DNA from: CAKSFT01 sp045603125
GTDB taxonomy: Bacteria > Bacillota > Clostridia > UBA1381
Assembly: GCA_045603125.1 (NCBI GenBank)
Contig: JAZULN010000030.1
Span: 1-53,086 of the forward strand
Direction of reading: 5' to 3'
Length of the DNA stretch: 53,086 nt
In this document: positions 7,154-15,547 of the stretch, one piece after another
Layout: the number at the start of each line of letters is the position of its first letter
Position numbering within the stretch: the first letter of the stretch is position 1
The notes under the pieces: model-generated
Told to the model about the DNA's origin: nothing
The model's database searches: none
Seen by the model: the letters and a program-made list of their open reading frames with translations, nothing else
Position numbers and translations under genes: made by a program

Positions 7154-8701
7154 ATGGAACAGAACGAACTTCAGATTTCAGATCTTTTAAAGGTCAGAAG
7201 AGACAAGCTAAAAGAACTTCAGGATAACGGCAGAGACCCGTTCCAGATTACAAAATTCAATCGCACCCACAAGGCGGCTGAAATCACAGAAAACTACACC
7301 GAAGAGGAAAGAGAACTACAAAAACGTGGCTCTGACGAGGTGGAAATCATAAAGGCACATATTTCTGCCCTTGACGGAAAGAAAGTGGTAGTTGCAGGCA
7401 GAATCATGTCAAAGCGTGGTATGGGAAAAGTTGGATTTTGCCATGTTGCCGATATGTCAGGCAAGATTCAAATCTTCGTTAAGAAGGATATCCTGGGCGA
7501 TGAAGAATATGATATCTTTAAAAAGTATGATATCGGCGATATCATAGGTGCTGAGGGTGAGGTTTTCACAACCCAGACCGGCGAAATTTCAATAAGGGCA
7601 GAGAAGATTACACTTTTATCAAAGTCCTTGCAACCCCTACCGGAAAAATTCCATGGTATGACAAATACCGATCTTCGATACCGTCAAAGATATACAGACC
7701 TTATTATGAATAATGATGTTAAGGACACCTTTATCAAGAGGTCAAAGATTATTGCGTCTATCAGAAGATACCTTGACGGTCAGGGCTTCTTGGAAGTGGA
7801 AACACCGATGCTTGTATCGAATGCCGGCGGAGCAGCAGCCCGTCCTTTTGAAACACACTTTAACGCGTTGGATGAAGATTTTAAGCTAAGAATTTCTTTG
7901 GAATTATATTTAAAGCGTCTTATCGTAGGCGGACTTGAGAGAGTTTATGAAATAGGCAGAGTTTTCAGAAATGAAGGCCTGGATACACGTCATAACCCTG
8001 AATTTACTCTTATGGAGCTTTATCAGGCATATACCGATTACCACGGCATGATGGACTTGACCGAAAACCTTTACCGCCATGTTGCAACCGAGGTTTTAGG
8101 TACAACAAAAATCGTATATAACGGAATCGAAATGGATTTAGGAAAGCCATTTGAGAGAATCACAATGCTTGATGCGGTTAAGAAATATGCAGGTGTTGAC
8201 TTTAATGAAATTAAGTCGACAGATGAAGCAAAGGCAGTTGCGAAAGAGCATCACGTGGAATATGAAGAACATCACACAAAGGGCGATATTTTAAACTTGT
8301 TCTTTGAAGAATATGTAGAGGAGCACTTGTTGCAGCCTACATTTGTTATGGACCACCCTGTTGAGATTTCACCGCTTACTAAGAAAAAGCCTGAAAATCC
8401 TGACTATGTTGAGAGATTTGAGTTCTTTATGAACGGCTGGGAAATGGCAAATGCATATTCAGAGCTTAATGACCCAATCGACCAGAGGGAAAGATTTAAG
8501 GCGCAAGAGGCACTTCTTGCATTGGGTGATGAAGAAGCAAACACAACCGATGAGGACTTCATGAACGCATTGGAAATTGGTATGCCTCCGACGGGTGGTA
8601 TCGGTTTTGGTATCGACCGTATGTGTATGCTTTTAACCGACTCAGCAGCAATCCGTGATGTGTTGTTGTTCCCAACAATGAAACCACTTGACAACAAATA
8701 A
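7154..8701 (+). CDS. lysS: Lysyl-tRNA synthetase, class II
   Basis: It charges tRNA-Lys with lysine in the cytoplasm. The 515-residue protein has an N-terminal OB-fold anticodon-binding domain (KVVVAGRIMSKRGMGKVGF) and a class II catalytic domain. Motif 2 is FRNEGLDTRHNPEFTLMELY, and motif 3 is GGIGFGIDRMCML near the end. The length is normal, although a low-confidence insertion (residues ~385-400, EEHHTKGD) is typical of the family. The last codons overlap the island attachment site: the present C-terminus (PTMKPLDNK) is supplied by the element. A displaced copy of the old 3' end (PTMKPLDK, stop) remains at 21781-21809. The protein is intact. Confidence 0.98.
   Translation: MEQNELQISDLLKVRRDKLKELQDNGRDPFQITKFNRTHKAAEITENYTEEERELQKRGSDEVEIIKAHISALDGKKVVVAGRIMSKRGMGKVGFCHVADMSGKIQIFVKKDILGDEEYDIFKKYDIGDIIGAEGEVFTTQTGEISIRAEKITLLSKSLQPLPEKFHGMTNTDLRYRQRYTDLIMNNDVKDTFIKRSKIIASIRRYLDGQGFLEVETPMLVSNAGGAAARPFETHFNALDEDFKLRISLELYLKRLIVGGLERVYEIGRVFRNEGLDTRHNPEFTLMELYQAYTDYHGMMDLTENLYRHVATEVLGTTKIVYNGIEMDLGKPFERITMLDAVKKYAGVDFNEIKSTDEAKAVAKEHHVEYEEHHTKGDILNLFFEEYVEEHLLQPTFVMDHPVEISPLTKKKPENPDYVERFEFFMNGWEMANAYSELNDPIDQRERFKAQEALLALGDEEANTTDEDFMNALEIGMPPTGGIGFGIDRMCMLLTDSAAIRDVLLFPTMKPLDNK
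8670..8682 (+). repeat. Left attachment repeat (attL core) inside lysS
   Basis: TCCCAACAATGAA is identical to 21781-21793. After the core, the two copies diverge but both encode the end of LysS and a stop. Confidence 0.85.
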
Positions 8702-8753
8702 TCAAAAAAGTGCAGTAAAATAGCGGGTTTGACGAATTAGTAAAATTGAAAAA

Positions 8754-8781
8754 TACGCCAATTTACGCCAAACTTACGCCA
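8754..8781 (+). repeat. Left triplet of TACGCCA (probable integrase arm sites)
   Basis: TACGCCA occurs at 8754, 8764 and 8775 in the same orientation. An equivalent triplet lies at the right end. The integrase carries an N-terminal arm-binding-type domain, so these are its probable arm sites. Confidence 0.7.
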
Positions 8782-8808
8782 TAATATGCAAAAGGTTATG
8801 CACTAAAT

Positions 8809-8823
8809 AGGAACCTTAACTAT
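8809..8823 (-). repeat. 15-bp segment, inverted copy of 20340-20354
   Basis: AGGAACCTTAACTAT is the exact reverse complement of the sequence lying between the int promoter and the int start. It is probably a protein-binding site shared by the two ends of the element. Confidence 0.55.
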
Positions 8824-8824
8824 T

Positions 8825-8860
8825 AAACTCCTTGCAAATGTATTGTTGCAAGGAGTTTTT
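8825..8860 (+). terminator. Terminator at the left end of the island
   Basis: AAACTCCTTGCAA pairs with TTGCAAGGAGTTT (13-bp stem, 8-base loop), with T residues after it. It would end transcripts coming out of lysS. Confidence 0.85.
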
Positions 8861-8889
8861 GTGTAAAGTGCCAAATAATATATCCCGTA

Positions 8890-8918
8890 TTGTAAGTTTC
8901 GACAATATATGGTATAAT
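8890..8918 (+). promoter_or_regulatory. Promoter of the two-gene module
   Basis: TTGTAA and TATAAT are spaced by 17 bases, 31 bases before the start at 8949. Confidence 0.6.
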
Positions 8919-8948
8919 AATACAAAAGTTTACTTGGAGGTATGTACT

Positions 8949-9905
8949 ATGGGATACTATAATATGTCTATGCAAACTATTACAGCATATAAATATAGAA
9001 TTATAAACACCAAAACAAAAGAACCAATAACATCTGGTGATGGAACAAATGATACGGTTGATATAGCAAAATTACTAGATGAGTTTTCTTCATTTATGAA
9101 AAGAACTCAGTTATCGAGTTATTCTCAAAAAGTTTTATCTTTGGAAAAAACTAAAAACACTACATCTACAGTTGCTGAACAGTGCGTTCATTTTCGAGCA
9201 ACCGCAGGCAGATATGGTCAACGGACTGTAGCTATAAACATAAAGAAAAATAACTCCAAGACTGAGTTGGGAACCGATAATGCTATTTGTCACTTTTACA
9301 ATGTGTTTTTTTACATAGAAAATGGTAAGCTCGATAATATATGTATTTTTCATCGTTATGGTCGAGGTGGTTGTAAAACCATTTTTCTAGAACTATTTAA
9401 TAGATTTCTTGCAGAAAAGGAATTGAAAATAGAGATGTCTGCATTAGTTAGTCCTGAACAGGAAAGCGTCATTGAACAAGGCGAGAAGACAAAGCTGAGA
9501 TTATTGAAAAACACGAAAAAAGTTAAAGTTGCTACCGATATTGCAGATAACCTCAATCCGTCTAAAAGAATGAATAATAATACCGAAATGGAATTAACTA
9601 TAAACTTGAAGAATAAGAATATCAAAGACAAATTAGGCAACCTTAATGATGTCCTTTTGGGTAGGAAAACTGTAGGTGAAGTTTTTGAAATTCCGGATAA
9701 TTTTGAATATGACGAAACAAAAGTTGAGATGAAAATAGGAAATCAAACCAAGACAATTAATTTAGAACAAATAGGGCAAATGTTATGCGAATGTGATATA
9801 ACCACAAAATTAGAATATGATGCAGAAAAGGAGCCGACATATTCTACAATATCTCGCGAAGCTGATGCTTATTATTCTTTGCAAAAAGAGAAAGGATCAA
9901 TATAA
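8949..9905 (+). CDS. Protein of unknown function, first gene of a membrane-linked pair
   Basis: I do not recognise the family. The start is taken at ATG 8949 because a GGAGG site lies eight bases upstream. An earlier alternative start falls inside the terminator hairpin. The 318-residue product has no signal peptide or membrane segment. The N-terminal half looks like a sheet-rich domain (ITAYKYRIINTKT, HFRATAGRYGQRTVAINI, VFFYIENGKLDNICIFHRYG). A helical middle follows with a Lys-rich segment, and a C-terminal part repeats DNFEYDETKVEMKIGNQ-like strands. Its stop overlaps the start of the next gene, an integral membrane protein. The pair of a soluble protein and a small polytopic membrane protein in a defence-type island suggests an abortive-infection-like system; that is inference. 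Confidence 0.7.
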   Translation: MGYYNMSMQTITAYKYRIINTKTKEPITSGDGTNDTVDIAKLLDEFSSFMKRTQLSSYSQKVLSLEKTKNTTSTVAEQCVHFRATAGRYGQRTVAINIKKNNSKTELGTDNAICHFYNVFFYIENGKLDNICIFHRYGRGGCKTIFLELFNRFLAEKELKIEMSALVSPEQESVIEQGEKTKLRLLKNTKKVKVATDIADNLNPSKRMNNNTEMELTINLKNKNIKDKLGNLNDVLLGRKTVGEVFEIPDNFEYDETKVEMKIGNQTKTINLEQIGQMLCECDITTKLEYDAEKEPTYSTISREADAYYSLQKEKGSI

Positions 9906-10477
9906 TGAAAAATGTTTTACCTATCATATTTTCAATCGTGACTCTGATTTGTTTATTTAATCCGAAGATACGAGTTATAAAAATCATATCGGGTCATTTT
10001 TCGACTTTCAAAAATGATAATAAAAACAGAATTTCACCATATGATTATATAACATTTTTGATTGTACCACTAATTGCTGCTATACTTATAACATTTAAAT
10101 TCAAAATAATGATTGAAGATATAAGTGTTTTGTTAACCGTTTTCTCTATATTTGCTGCACTACTATTTAACTTTTTAATGTTGATAATACAAGCAAAGGA
10201 TAACGCAATTTTGAAAGAACAGAATTCTAAATATGAATTCGATAAAGATAAATATATGCAATGCATTAATCAAACATATTATAATGTCTCCTTCGCTAAC
10301 CTTTTAAGTGTATTTATTATAATATTGTTATGGATAACATCAATGCTTACATGCACAGAAGGCATATTATATGAGATCATAATCACAATAATATGGTTCT
10401 CAATGATTATGTTTTTCTTAGATTTAATTATGATTTTAAAAAGGATATTTGCAATTTACAATATTGATGAAAAATAA
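9905..10477 (+). CDS. Small polytopic membrane protein, partner of the 318-aa protein
   Basis: The 190-residue protein has hydrophobic segments at about residues 3-20, 47-65, 72-95, 129-150 and 155-178, giving four or five membrane spans. A charged helical loop (about 95-125, KDNAILKEQNSKYEFDKDKY) faces one side. It starts within the stop of the preceding gene (TAATG), so the two are translationally coupled and presumably act together. No known transporter or channel motif is visible. Size and topology recall the membrane component of two-gene phage-defence systems such as Kiwa, but order and sequence do not establish homology. A terminator follows. Confidence 0.72.
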   Translation: MKNVLPIIFSIVTLICLFNPKIRVIKIISGHFSTFKNDNKNRISPYDYITFLIVPLIAAILITFKFKIMIEDISVLLTVFSIFAALLFNFLMLIIQAKDNAILKEQNSKYEFDKDKYMQCINQTYYNVSFANLLSVFIIILLWITSMLTCTEGILYEIIITIIWFSMIMFFLDLIMILKRIFAIYNIDEK

Positions 10478-10493
10478 ATTTAATTTTAATATT

Positions 10494-10524
10494 AAAGTCG
10501 TATCAGAAATGGTACGGCTTTTTT
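10494..10524 (+). terminator. Terminator after the two-gene module
   Basis: AAAGTCGTAT pairs with GTACGGCTTT (one G-U) and is followed by TTTTTT. Confidence 0.75.
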
Positions 10525-10548
10525 GTTTGTAGAAAAGGAGGTCATAAA

Positions 10549-10845
10549 ATGAAAAAACTAAAAGGTAAATTTACAACTATACTCAATAAAATTATTACGG
10601 ATAAAAGTATCAGCGGAAACGAATTTAAGATACTGTGTTATCTCTGTATGCGGTCAGGGAATGACAACTCCTGTTTCCCTTCTCTCGATACTATACATGA
10701 AGATACGGGAATTGGTTTATCAACCGTTAAAAATACAATACCGAAATTGGTTAAGTCAGGTTACATAATCAAAGTTAATCGCAAAAAGAGTAACGGATGT
10801 TCCACATCTAATCTCTATCGATTGACTGATAAAGTGTTTGAATAA
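10549..10845 (+). CDS. Winged-helix DNA-binding protein (HTH_36-like)
   Basis: The 98-residue protein consists almost entirely of one winged helix-turn-helix: SGNEFKILCYLCMRS, then CFPSLDTIHEDTGIGLSTVK and LVKSGYIIKVNRKK. This arrangement is typical of the HTH_36 family seen in replication-initiator N-termini and small regulators of plasmids, phages and integrative elements. It is preceded by a strong AAAGGAGG site. No replication catalytic domain is attached. The 600-bp gene-free region just downstream is rich in inverted repeats, so a role in regulating or priming a replication or transfer origin is possible but unproven. Confidence 0.72.
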   Translation: MKKLKGKFTTILNKIITDKSISGNEFKILCYLCMRSGNDNSCFPSLDTIHEDTGIGLSTVKNTIPKLVKSGYIIKVNRKKSNGCSTSNLYRLTDKVFE

Positions 10846-10916
10846 ATGGTGGTTATTTTTTGACTTGGGTAGTGTGAAAAACGGCTACAAATAATACTAA
10901 GTTAATAATAACATAG

Positions 10917-11022
10917 GGTTATTGGAAAAGAATAATATAAGCAATAAAATAAAACGATCGTTTAATTGATTGGCTCCTCTTACAGAAGGTTGCAAATCAA
11001 TTATTTTTTTATTCCAATAACC
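10917..11022. repeat. Nested inverted repeats in the island
   Basis: GGTTATTGGAA (10917-10927) and TTCCAATAACC (11012-11022) are perfect complements. Between them are the palindrome AAACGATCGTTT (about 10951-10962) and a stem AATTGATT/AATCAATT (10964-11002) followed by seven T. The inner stem looks like a terminator; the outer repeat is unexplained. The wider gap 10846-11372 contains no credible gene. Confidence 0.5.
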
Positions 11023-11117
11023 AAATAAAAATTTGTATAAAAAACATAAAACAAGTCGAGGTAAGAATGGTCTCAATTTAGCCGAAAATCAGTCAAAATA
11101 AATTGAAGCAGGAAAAA

Positions 11118-11177
11118 GCACTGGTGTCGTAGAGCGCCACCAGTGCGGTCAAGCCCCGACCGGCAGTGCCGTTCGGG
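11118..11177. other. GC-rich double hairpin of unknown role
   Basis: Two adjacent strong stems stand out from AT-rich surroundings. GCACTGGTG/CACCAGTGC lies at 11118-11146, and CCCGA-CGGCA / TGCCG-TCGGG lies at 11155-11177. There is no T run. It could be part of a structured RNA, an origin, or a remnant of an older element. Confidence 0.5.
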
Positions 11178-11372
11178 TGGTGTCAAAAAATAGCAATTGG
11201 TGCTGTTTTGGTGAAAATGACTTGGTTTTTGCGACTGTTAAGCGGTTTGGATGGTGTTTTAGGTGGTGTTTAAGACTAATTAATCGAAGAATTATAAATT
11301 AAGCATATACCTTAAAAGGATTAGGCTTTTTATTACATTTATATTAAAAAGTGCTTAAATGCTCGGTAAATA

Positions 11373-11401
11373 TTGACAAAATTAATTTTTGAGCATATAA
11401 T
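11373..11401 (+). promoter_or_regulatory. Promoter of the Type I RM operon
   Basis: A perfect TTGACA and a perfect TATAAT are spaced by 17 bases, 42 bases before the controller gene. ATGCTC (11359-11364) and GAGCAT (11391-11396) flank the -35 as a dyad that the XRE controller might bind. Confidence 0.75.
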
Positions 11402-11443
11402 ATAGTTTGTAAGCTAACTAACGTATATATTTGAGGTGATAAA

Positions 11444-11884
11444 ATGGCGAAAAAGCAGACAACCGTGCCTATTAGTGAGCGTGCCTTGGAAAAAGAACTG
11501 AACAAATCAGAGCTTCTTTTTGGTCCCTATTTAAGAGCTATCCGCAAGGCACTAAACATATCAATAAGAACACTTGCTAAAGAGGTTGATAAGACCCCTA
11601 CATATATCAGTGACATTGAAAACCGTAATAATAAGCCCCCTGAAAAAGAACTGTTAGAAAAGATAGTTGTTGCTTTGAATATTGATAAGTATTATTCCCC
11701 AAAACTTAAAAATACACTGTTTGATTTGGCAGCAAAAGAAAGAAACGAAGTATCTTGTGATATTAAAGACTATATCATGGGAGATAACAAGGTTATAACT
11801 TTAATTCGAAAATTAAAGGACGCTCCAAACAACGGGGAAATTGTTGAAAAATTATTGAATAATGTATCGACGGAGGTAATATAA
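11444..11884 (+). CDS. XRE-family regulator of the RM operon
   Basis: The 146-residue protein has a classical helix-turn-helix at about residues 28-90: FGPYLRAIRKALNISIRTLA, then KTPTYISDIENRNNKPP and LEKIVVALNID. The rest is a short helical tail. It lies one base before the ATG of hsdM in the same transcript and directly downstream of a consensus promoter. This suggests an autoregulating controller that sets the timing of methylase and nuclease expression when the island enters a new cell. The operator is probably in the promoter region. Confidence 0.85.
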   Translation: MAKKQTTVPISERALEKELNKSELLFGPYLRAIRKALNISIRTLAKEVDKTPTYISDIENRNNKPPEKELLEKIVVALNIDKYYSPKLKNTLFDLAAKERNEVSCDIKDYIMGDNKVITLIRKLKDAPNNGEIVEKLLNNVSTEVI

Positions 11885-11885
11885 A

Positions 11886-13442
11886 ATGGCTGATTTAAGA
11901 AAAGAAGATTTATGGGTAATGGCTGACAAGCTTCGTGGAAGCATGGATGCGGCAGAATATAAACATGTATGCTTGGGCTTAATCTTTTTAAAATATATAT
12001 CCGACAAATTTGAAAATACAAAACTTGATATTTTAAAAGAAGAGTATTCAGATGTTGAAGATCGTGATGAATACTTAGCTCGTAATGCCTTTTGGGTTCC
12101 AAAGGGGGCCAGATGGGAAGATGTCAAAAGTCAGGCTAAAACCCCAGAGATAGGCAAAGTTATTGACGATGCGATGTATGAAATTGAAAAAGAGAATCCA
12201 AAGCTACGTGGCATTTTGCCTAAAAACTATGCTCGTGAATCACTGGATAAAATAAGACTTGGAGAATTAGTAGATTTACTTTCAAATATCGAAATTGGCA
12301 GAAACAATAATCAGGATACACTTGGACAGGTATATGAGTATTTCCTTGAAAAATTTGCACGTGCGGAAGGCAAACTTGGAGGAGAGTTTTATACCCCTCG
12401 CAGCGTAGTTGAACTTATCGTTGCAATGATTGAACCACATGATGGCAGAGTTTATGACCCATGTTGCGGTTCTGGTGGTATGTTTGTACAGAGCGAAAAA
12501 TTCGTAGAAGAAAGACAAGGCAGAATAGATGGACAACTTGCAGTTTATGGACAAGAATCTAACTATAACACTTGGAAACTTTGTATGATGAACCTTGCAA
12601 TTAGGGGAATTGATGCAAATCTTGGACAACAGAATGCAGACTCATTCCATAATGATCAGCATAAAAGCTTAAAGGCAGATTATATTATGGCTAATCCCCC
12701 GTTCAATATTAGCGATTGGGGCGGTGAACGTCTTATTGATGATCCGCGTTGGGGTAAATACGGTATTCCTCCAACAGGAAATGCCAACTACGCATGGATA
12801 TTGCATATGTTATACCATTTAGCACCAAGCGGAACGGCTGGTTTTGTTCTCGCTAATGGATCTCTTTCATCTTCTACCATCAGTGAATATACAATTCGTA
12901 AAAACCTTGTTGAAGATGACAAAATTGACTGTATTGTTACTCTACCGGGAGGCTTATTCTCTACCACTTCAATTCCTGTTTGTTTGTGGTTTATGGCAAG
13001 AAATAAACTCAAGAACGGACACCGTGATCGTCACGGAGAAATTCTTTTCATTGATGCTCGTAATATGGAAACAGAAGCCGTTGAAGATAGCAGAACACAG
13101 CGCAGATTGTCAGCAAAAACAATCGATGAAATTACATCTGCATATCATGCTTTCCGTAATCATGAAAAGAAAGCTATAAAATCAGATGGAACAGAAATCA
13201 CTTACGAAGATAAACAAGGCTTTTGGAAAGTTGCAACATTGGAGGAAATCAGAGGAAAGGATTATAATCTAACACCTGCAGGTTATGTTGGGATAGCTCC
13301 AATAGTAAAAAATGTAGAGCCATTCGAAAAGAAAATGAAGCGACTGATAGAAGAACTAACTGATATTTCTGAAAAATCAAAAGAGTTAGATGAAAAGATA
13401 TTCTCACAGCTTTCAAGGATCAATATGGAGGGAATTTTATGA
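11886..13442 (+). CDS. hsdM: Type I restriction-modification system, methyltransferase subunit
   Basis: The 518-residue protein is the DNA adenine-N6 methyltransferase subunit of a Type I R-M complex. It has the N-terminal helical HsdM_N domain (about 1-130). The S-adenosylmethionine motif DPCCGSGGMF lies at 191-200, and the catalytic NPPF at 270-273, followed by the usual AWILHMLYHLAPSG region. A C-terminal coiled coil binds HsdS. Length is normal. Its stop overlaps the hsdS start (ATGA). It methylates the host site and, with HsdS and HsdR, forms the restriction enzyme. Confidence 0.97.
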   Translation: MADLRKEDLWVMADKLRGSMDAAEYKHVCLGLIFLKYISDKFENTKLDILKEEYSDVEDRDEYLARNAFWVPKGARWEDVKSQAKTPEIGKVIDDAMYEIEKENPKLRGILPKNYARESLDKIRLGELVDLLSNIEIGRNNNQDTLGQVYEYFLEKFARAEGKLGGEFYTPRSVVELIVAMIEPHDGRVYDPCCGSGGMFVQSEKFVEERQGRIDGQLAVYGQESNYNTWKLCMMNLAIRGIDANLGQQNADSFHNDQHKSLKADYIMANPPFNISDWGGERLIDDPRWGKYGIPPTGNANYAWILHMLYHLAPSGTAGFVLANGSLSSSTISEYTIRKNLVEDDKIDCIVTLPGGLFSTTSIPVCLWFMARNKLKNGHRDRHGEILFIDARNMETEAVEDSRTQRRLSAKTIDEITSAYHAFRNHEKKAIKSDGTEITYEDKQGFWKVATLEEIRGKDYNLTPAGYVGIAPIVKNVEPFEKKMKRLIEELTDISEKSKELDEKIFSQLSRINMEGIL

Positions 13443-14659
13443 GTTCATCTATAAAATTTGAATATATTTCTTTGCAGAAGTGTGTTGTTGAAATAATTGA
13501 TAATCGAGGGAAGACTGCCCCGGTTGTAGAATCAGGAATTCCTCTTATAGCAACAAATTGTATCAAAGAAGATGATATCTATCCGGTATATGAAAATGTT
13601 AGATATGTTTCGAAGGATACTTATGATACATGGTTTCGTGGGCATCCGATTCCAGGCGATATTATTTTTGTCAATAAGGGAACCCCGGGAAAGGTATGCA
13701 TGGTACCAGATCCTGTTGAGTTTTGCATAGCACAGGATATGGTTGCTTTACGAACAGACAACGAGAAAATATATAATAAATATCTTTTTGCGTTGTTACG
13801 AAGTCAAGAAATCAAAGATAAAATATCTGCACTTCATGTTGGTACATTGATACCACATTTTAAAAAAGGTGATTTTGAAAAACTATTATTGCCAATATGT
13901 GACTTTCCAGTGCAAAAACAAATTGGAGATATGTATTGGTTATATTGTGAAAAAATACATAACAATATTCTGCATATACAAAATCTTACTGAAGTGATAG
14001 CAGGTATTTACGATAATTTTTTTAACAAAATAGATGTTTATAATAATACAGAAGAATTATCAAAAAGCATTCCATCGAATTGGATGATTTCCAATGTTTT
14101 TGATCAAGTCGTTGAAATAAAAACTAAAAATAAGGATAATAAAGACTATGTCATTCTTTCGGTTGTTAAAGAAGGAGAATTTAGACCTTCAGAAGAAGTA
14201 TTTACCAAACAGGTATACAGTAAAAGTACAATAAATTATAAAATTGTAAAGAAAAATCAAGTTGCATACAATCCGGCGAGAGCAAATATTGGCTCCATTG
14301 CAATGCTGAAAGATCATAATGCAGGTTTGGTAAGTCCAATATATGTTGTTTTCGAAATGAAAGACACAATTACACCGACATATTTCTACTATTATATGAA
14401 ACAGCCTATGTTTCTTGAAGGTATTAAGCATCATGCGATAGGCACAACTCGACAAAATTTTCCGTTTGAAGCATTTAAAATGTTCCCTATGGTTGTACCT
14501 CCTATGGATTTACAATTAGAATTTGAAAAAATTGCGAAACCTATAGAAGAAAAAATAGCAAAACTTAAAGAAGAAAACGAAGTTTTAGCAGAGATTAGAG
14601 ATACATTATTACCAAAGTTAATGAATGGTGAAATTTCTTTGGAAGAAGGTGAAAAATAA
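13439..14659 (+). CDS. hsdS: Type I restriction-modification system, specificity subunit
   Basis: The 406-residue protein has the usual HsdS layout. The first target-recognition domain covers about residues 1-150, followed by a helical conserved region. The second begins near IPSNWMISNVFDQVVEI (about 205), and a second helical spacer closes the protein (KIAKLKEENEVLAEIRDTLL). The two domains determine the bipartite recognition sequence, which cannot be read from the protein. No inverted partial hsdS copy or invertase lies nearby, so phase variation by recombination is not indicated. It overlaps hsdM by four bases and the FRG gene by one. Confidence 0.95.
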   Translation: MSSSIKFEYISLQKCVVEIIDNRGKTAPVVESGIPLIATNCIKEDDIYPVYENVRYVSKDTYDTWFRGHPIPGDIIFVNKGTPGKVCMVPDPVEFCIAQDMVALRTDNEKIYNKYLFALLRSQEIKDKISALHVGTLIPHFKKGDFEKLLLPICDFPVQKQIGDMYWLYCEKIHNNILHIQNLTEVIAGIYDNFFNKIDVYNNTEELSKSIPSNWMISNVFDQVVEIKTKNKDNKDYVILSVVKEGEFRPSEEVFTKQVYSKSTINYKIVKKNQVAYNPARANIGSIAMLKDHNAGLVSPIYVVFEMKDTITPTYFYYYMKQPMFLEGIKHHAIGTTRQNFPFEAFKMFPMVVPPMDLQLEFEKIAKPIEEKIAKLKEENEVLAEIRDTLLPKLMNGEISLEEGEK

Positions 14660-15546
14660 TGTCAGAATATGATGAGTATATGCAGGAAGAATTAGAATCA
14701 GAATTTTGTGTCGTTAGTGTTGCTGACCTTCTTGATAAATTATCACGATATAACAATATAATTCTCGATAACGAAACTAATGAAGTACTTTTGTTTAGAG
14801 GACAAGCCAATGAGAGCTATTCAGTAGATGCAAGCATATTTAGGGATGGGCTAATTGAAAAAGAAACTACTATAATCAATGATTTGATTCTCCAAGAACC
14901 ATATGAATTTGGAAATCAAATGAGTGATTTTGAACAGCTTGTTAAAATGCAACATTATGGACTCCCGACCAGATTGTTAGATGTTACAACAAATCCCTTA
15001 ATAGCACTTTACTTCGCTTGTTCTGAACATAAGGATAAAGACGGAGAATTGGTTTTGTTTTTGGAATCATTAAAAAGACCGACTCAGAAAGAAGTTAAAC
15101 TTTTTTCTGCTTTGGCAGAATATGATGGCAAAAGCGAAGGAAATTTTGTAGAATACTTTGTTAAAAAAGGTCTAATTGATGACACTGCTTCAACATATGA
15201 GGAAAAAGTAAGCAAGTTAGAATTGCTGTTTAGTAGTAAGTATGTTCCTGTAGTAGCACCTAAAAATAATGAAAGAATACGGCGACAAAATGGGGCATTC
15301 TTAATATTAGGTATAGAAGTTAAAGAACCAAACTATTATTTAAAGAATACATTCGATTTAAAAAATGAATTAAGTGCATATGTTTTAGAAAATATACCCA
15401 GGTATTTGACAATACCAGCAGATTGCAAGGACACTATTTTAGAAGAACTTGATATTATAGGAATTAATGAAGCTTTTGTATATCCTGAATTAGAACATCA
15501 GGCTTCATACATAAAAAATAAACATAGTATAAAGGAAGGTGAATGA
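14659..15546 (+). CDS. FRG-domain protein within the Type I RM operon
   Basis: The 295-residue protein has the FRG domain that gives the family its name. VLLFRGQANESYSVDAS (F46-R47-G48) opens it, FEQLVKMQHYGLPTRLLDVT forms the core, and NPLIALYFACSE follows. A C-terminal domain with RRQNGAFLILGIEV and a helical end completes it. FRG proteins are widespread in defence islands, and a nuclease or toxin-like role has been suggested, but the activity is not established. The start overlaps the hsdS stop (TAATG), and hsdR starts one base after its stop. It is therefore embedded and co-expressed with the restriction genes. Confidence 0.88.
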   Translation: MSEYDEYMQEELESEFCVVSVADLLDKLSRYNNIILDNETNEVLLFRGQANESYSVDASIFRDGLIEKETTIINDLILQEPYEFGNQMSDFEQLVKMQHYGLPTRLLDVTTNPLIALYFACSEHKDKDGELVLFLESLKRPTQKEVKLFSALAEYDGKSEGNFVEYFVKKGLIDDTASTYEEKVSKLELLFSSKYVPVVAPKNNERIRRQNGAFLILGIEVKEPNYYLKNTFDLKNELSAYVLENIPRYLTIPADCKDTILEELDIIGINEAFVYPELEHQASYIKNKHSIKEGE

Positions 15547-15547
15547 T

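Noticed and set aside
13439..14659. Phase-variable hsdS
   Set aside because: There is no second hsdS fragment, inverted repeat inside the gene, or nearby recombinase other than the element integrase.
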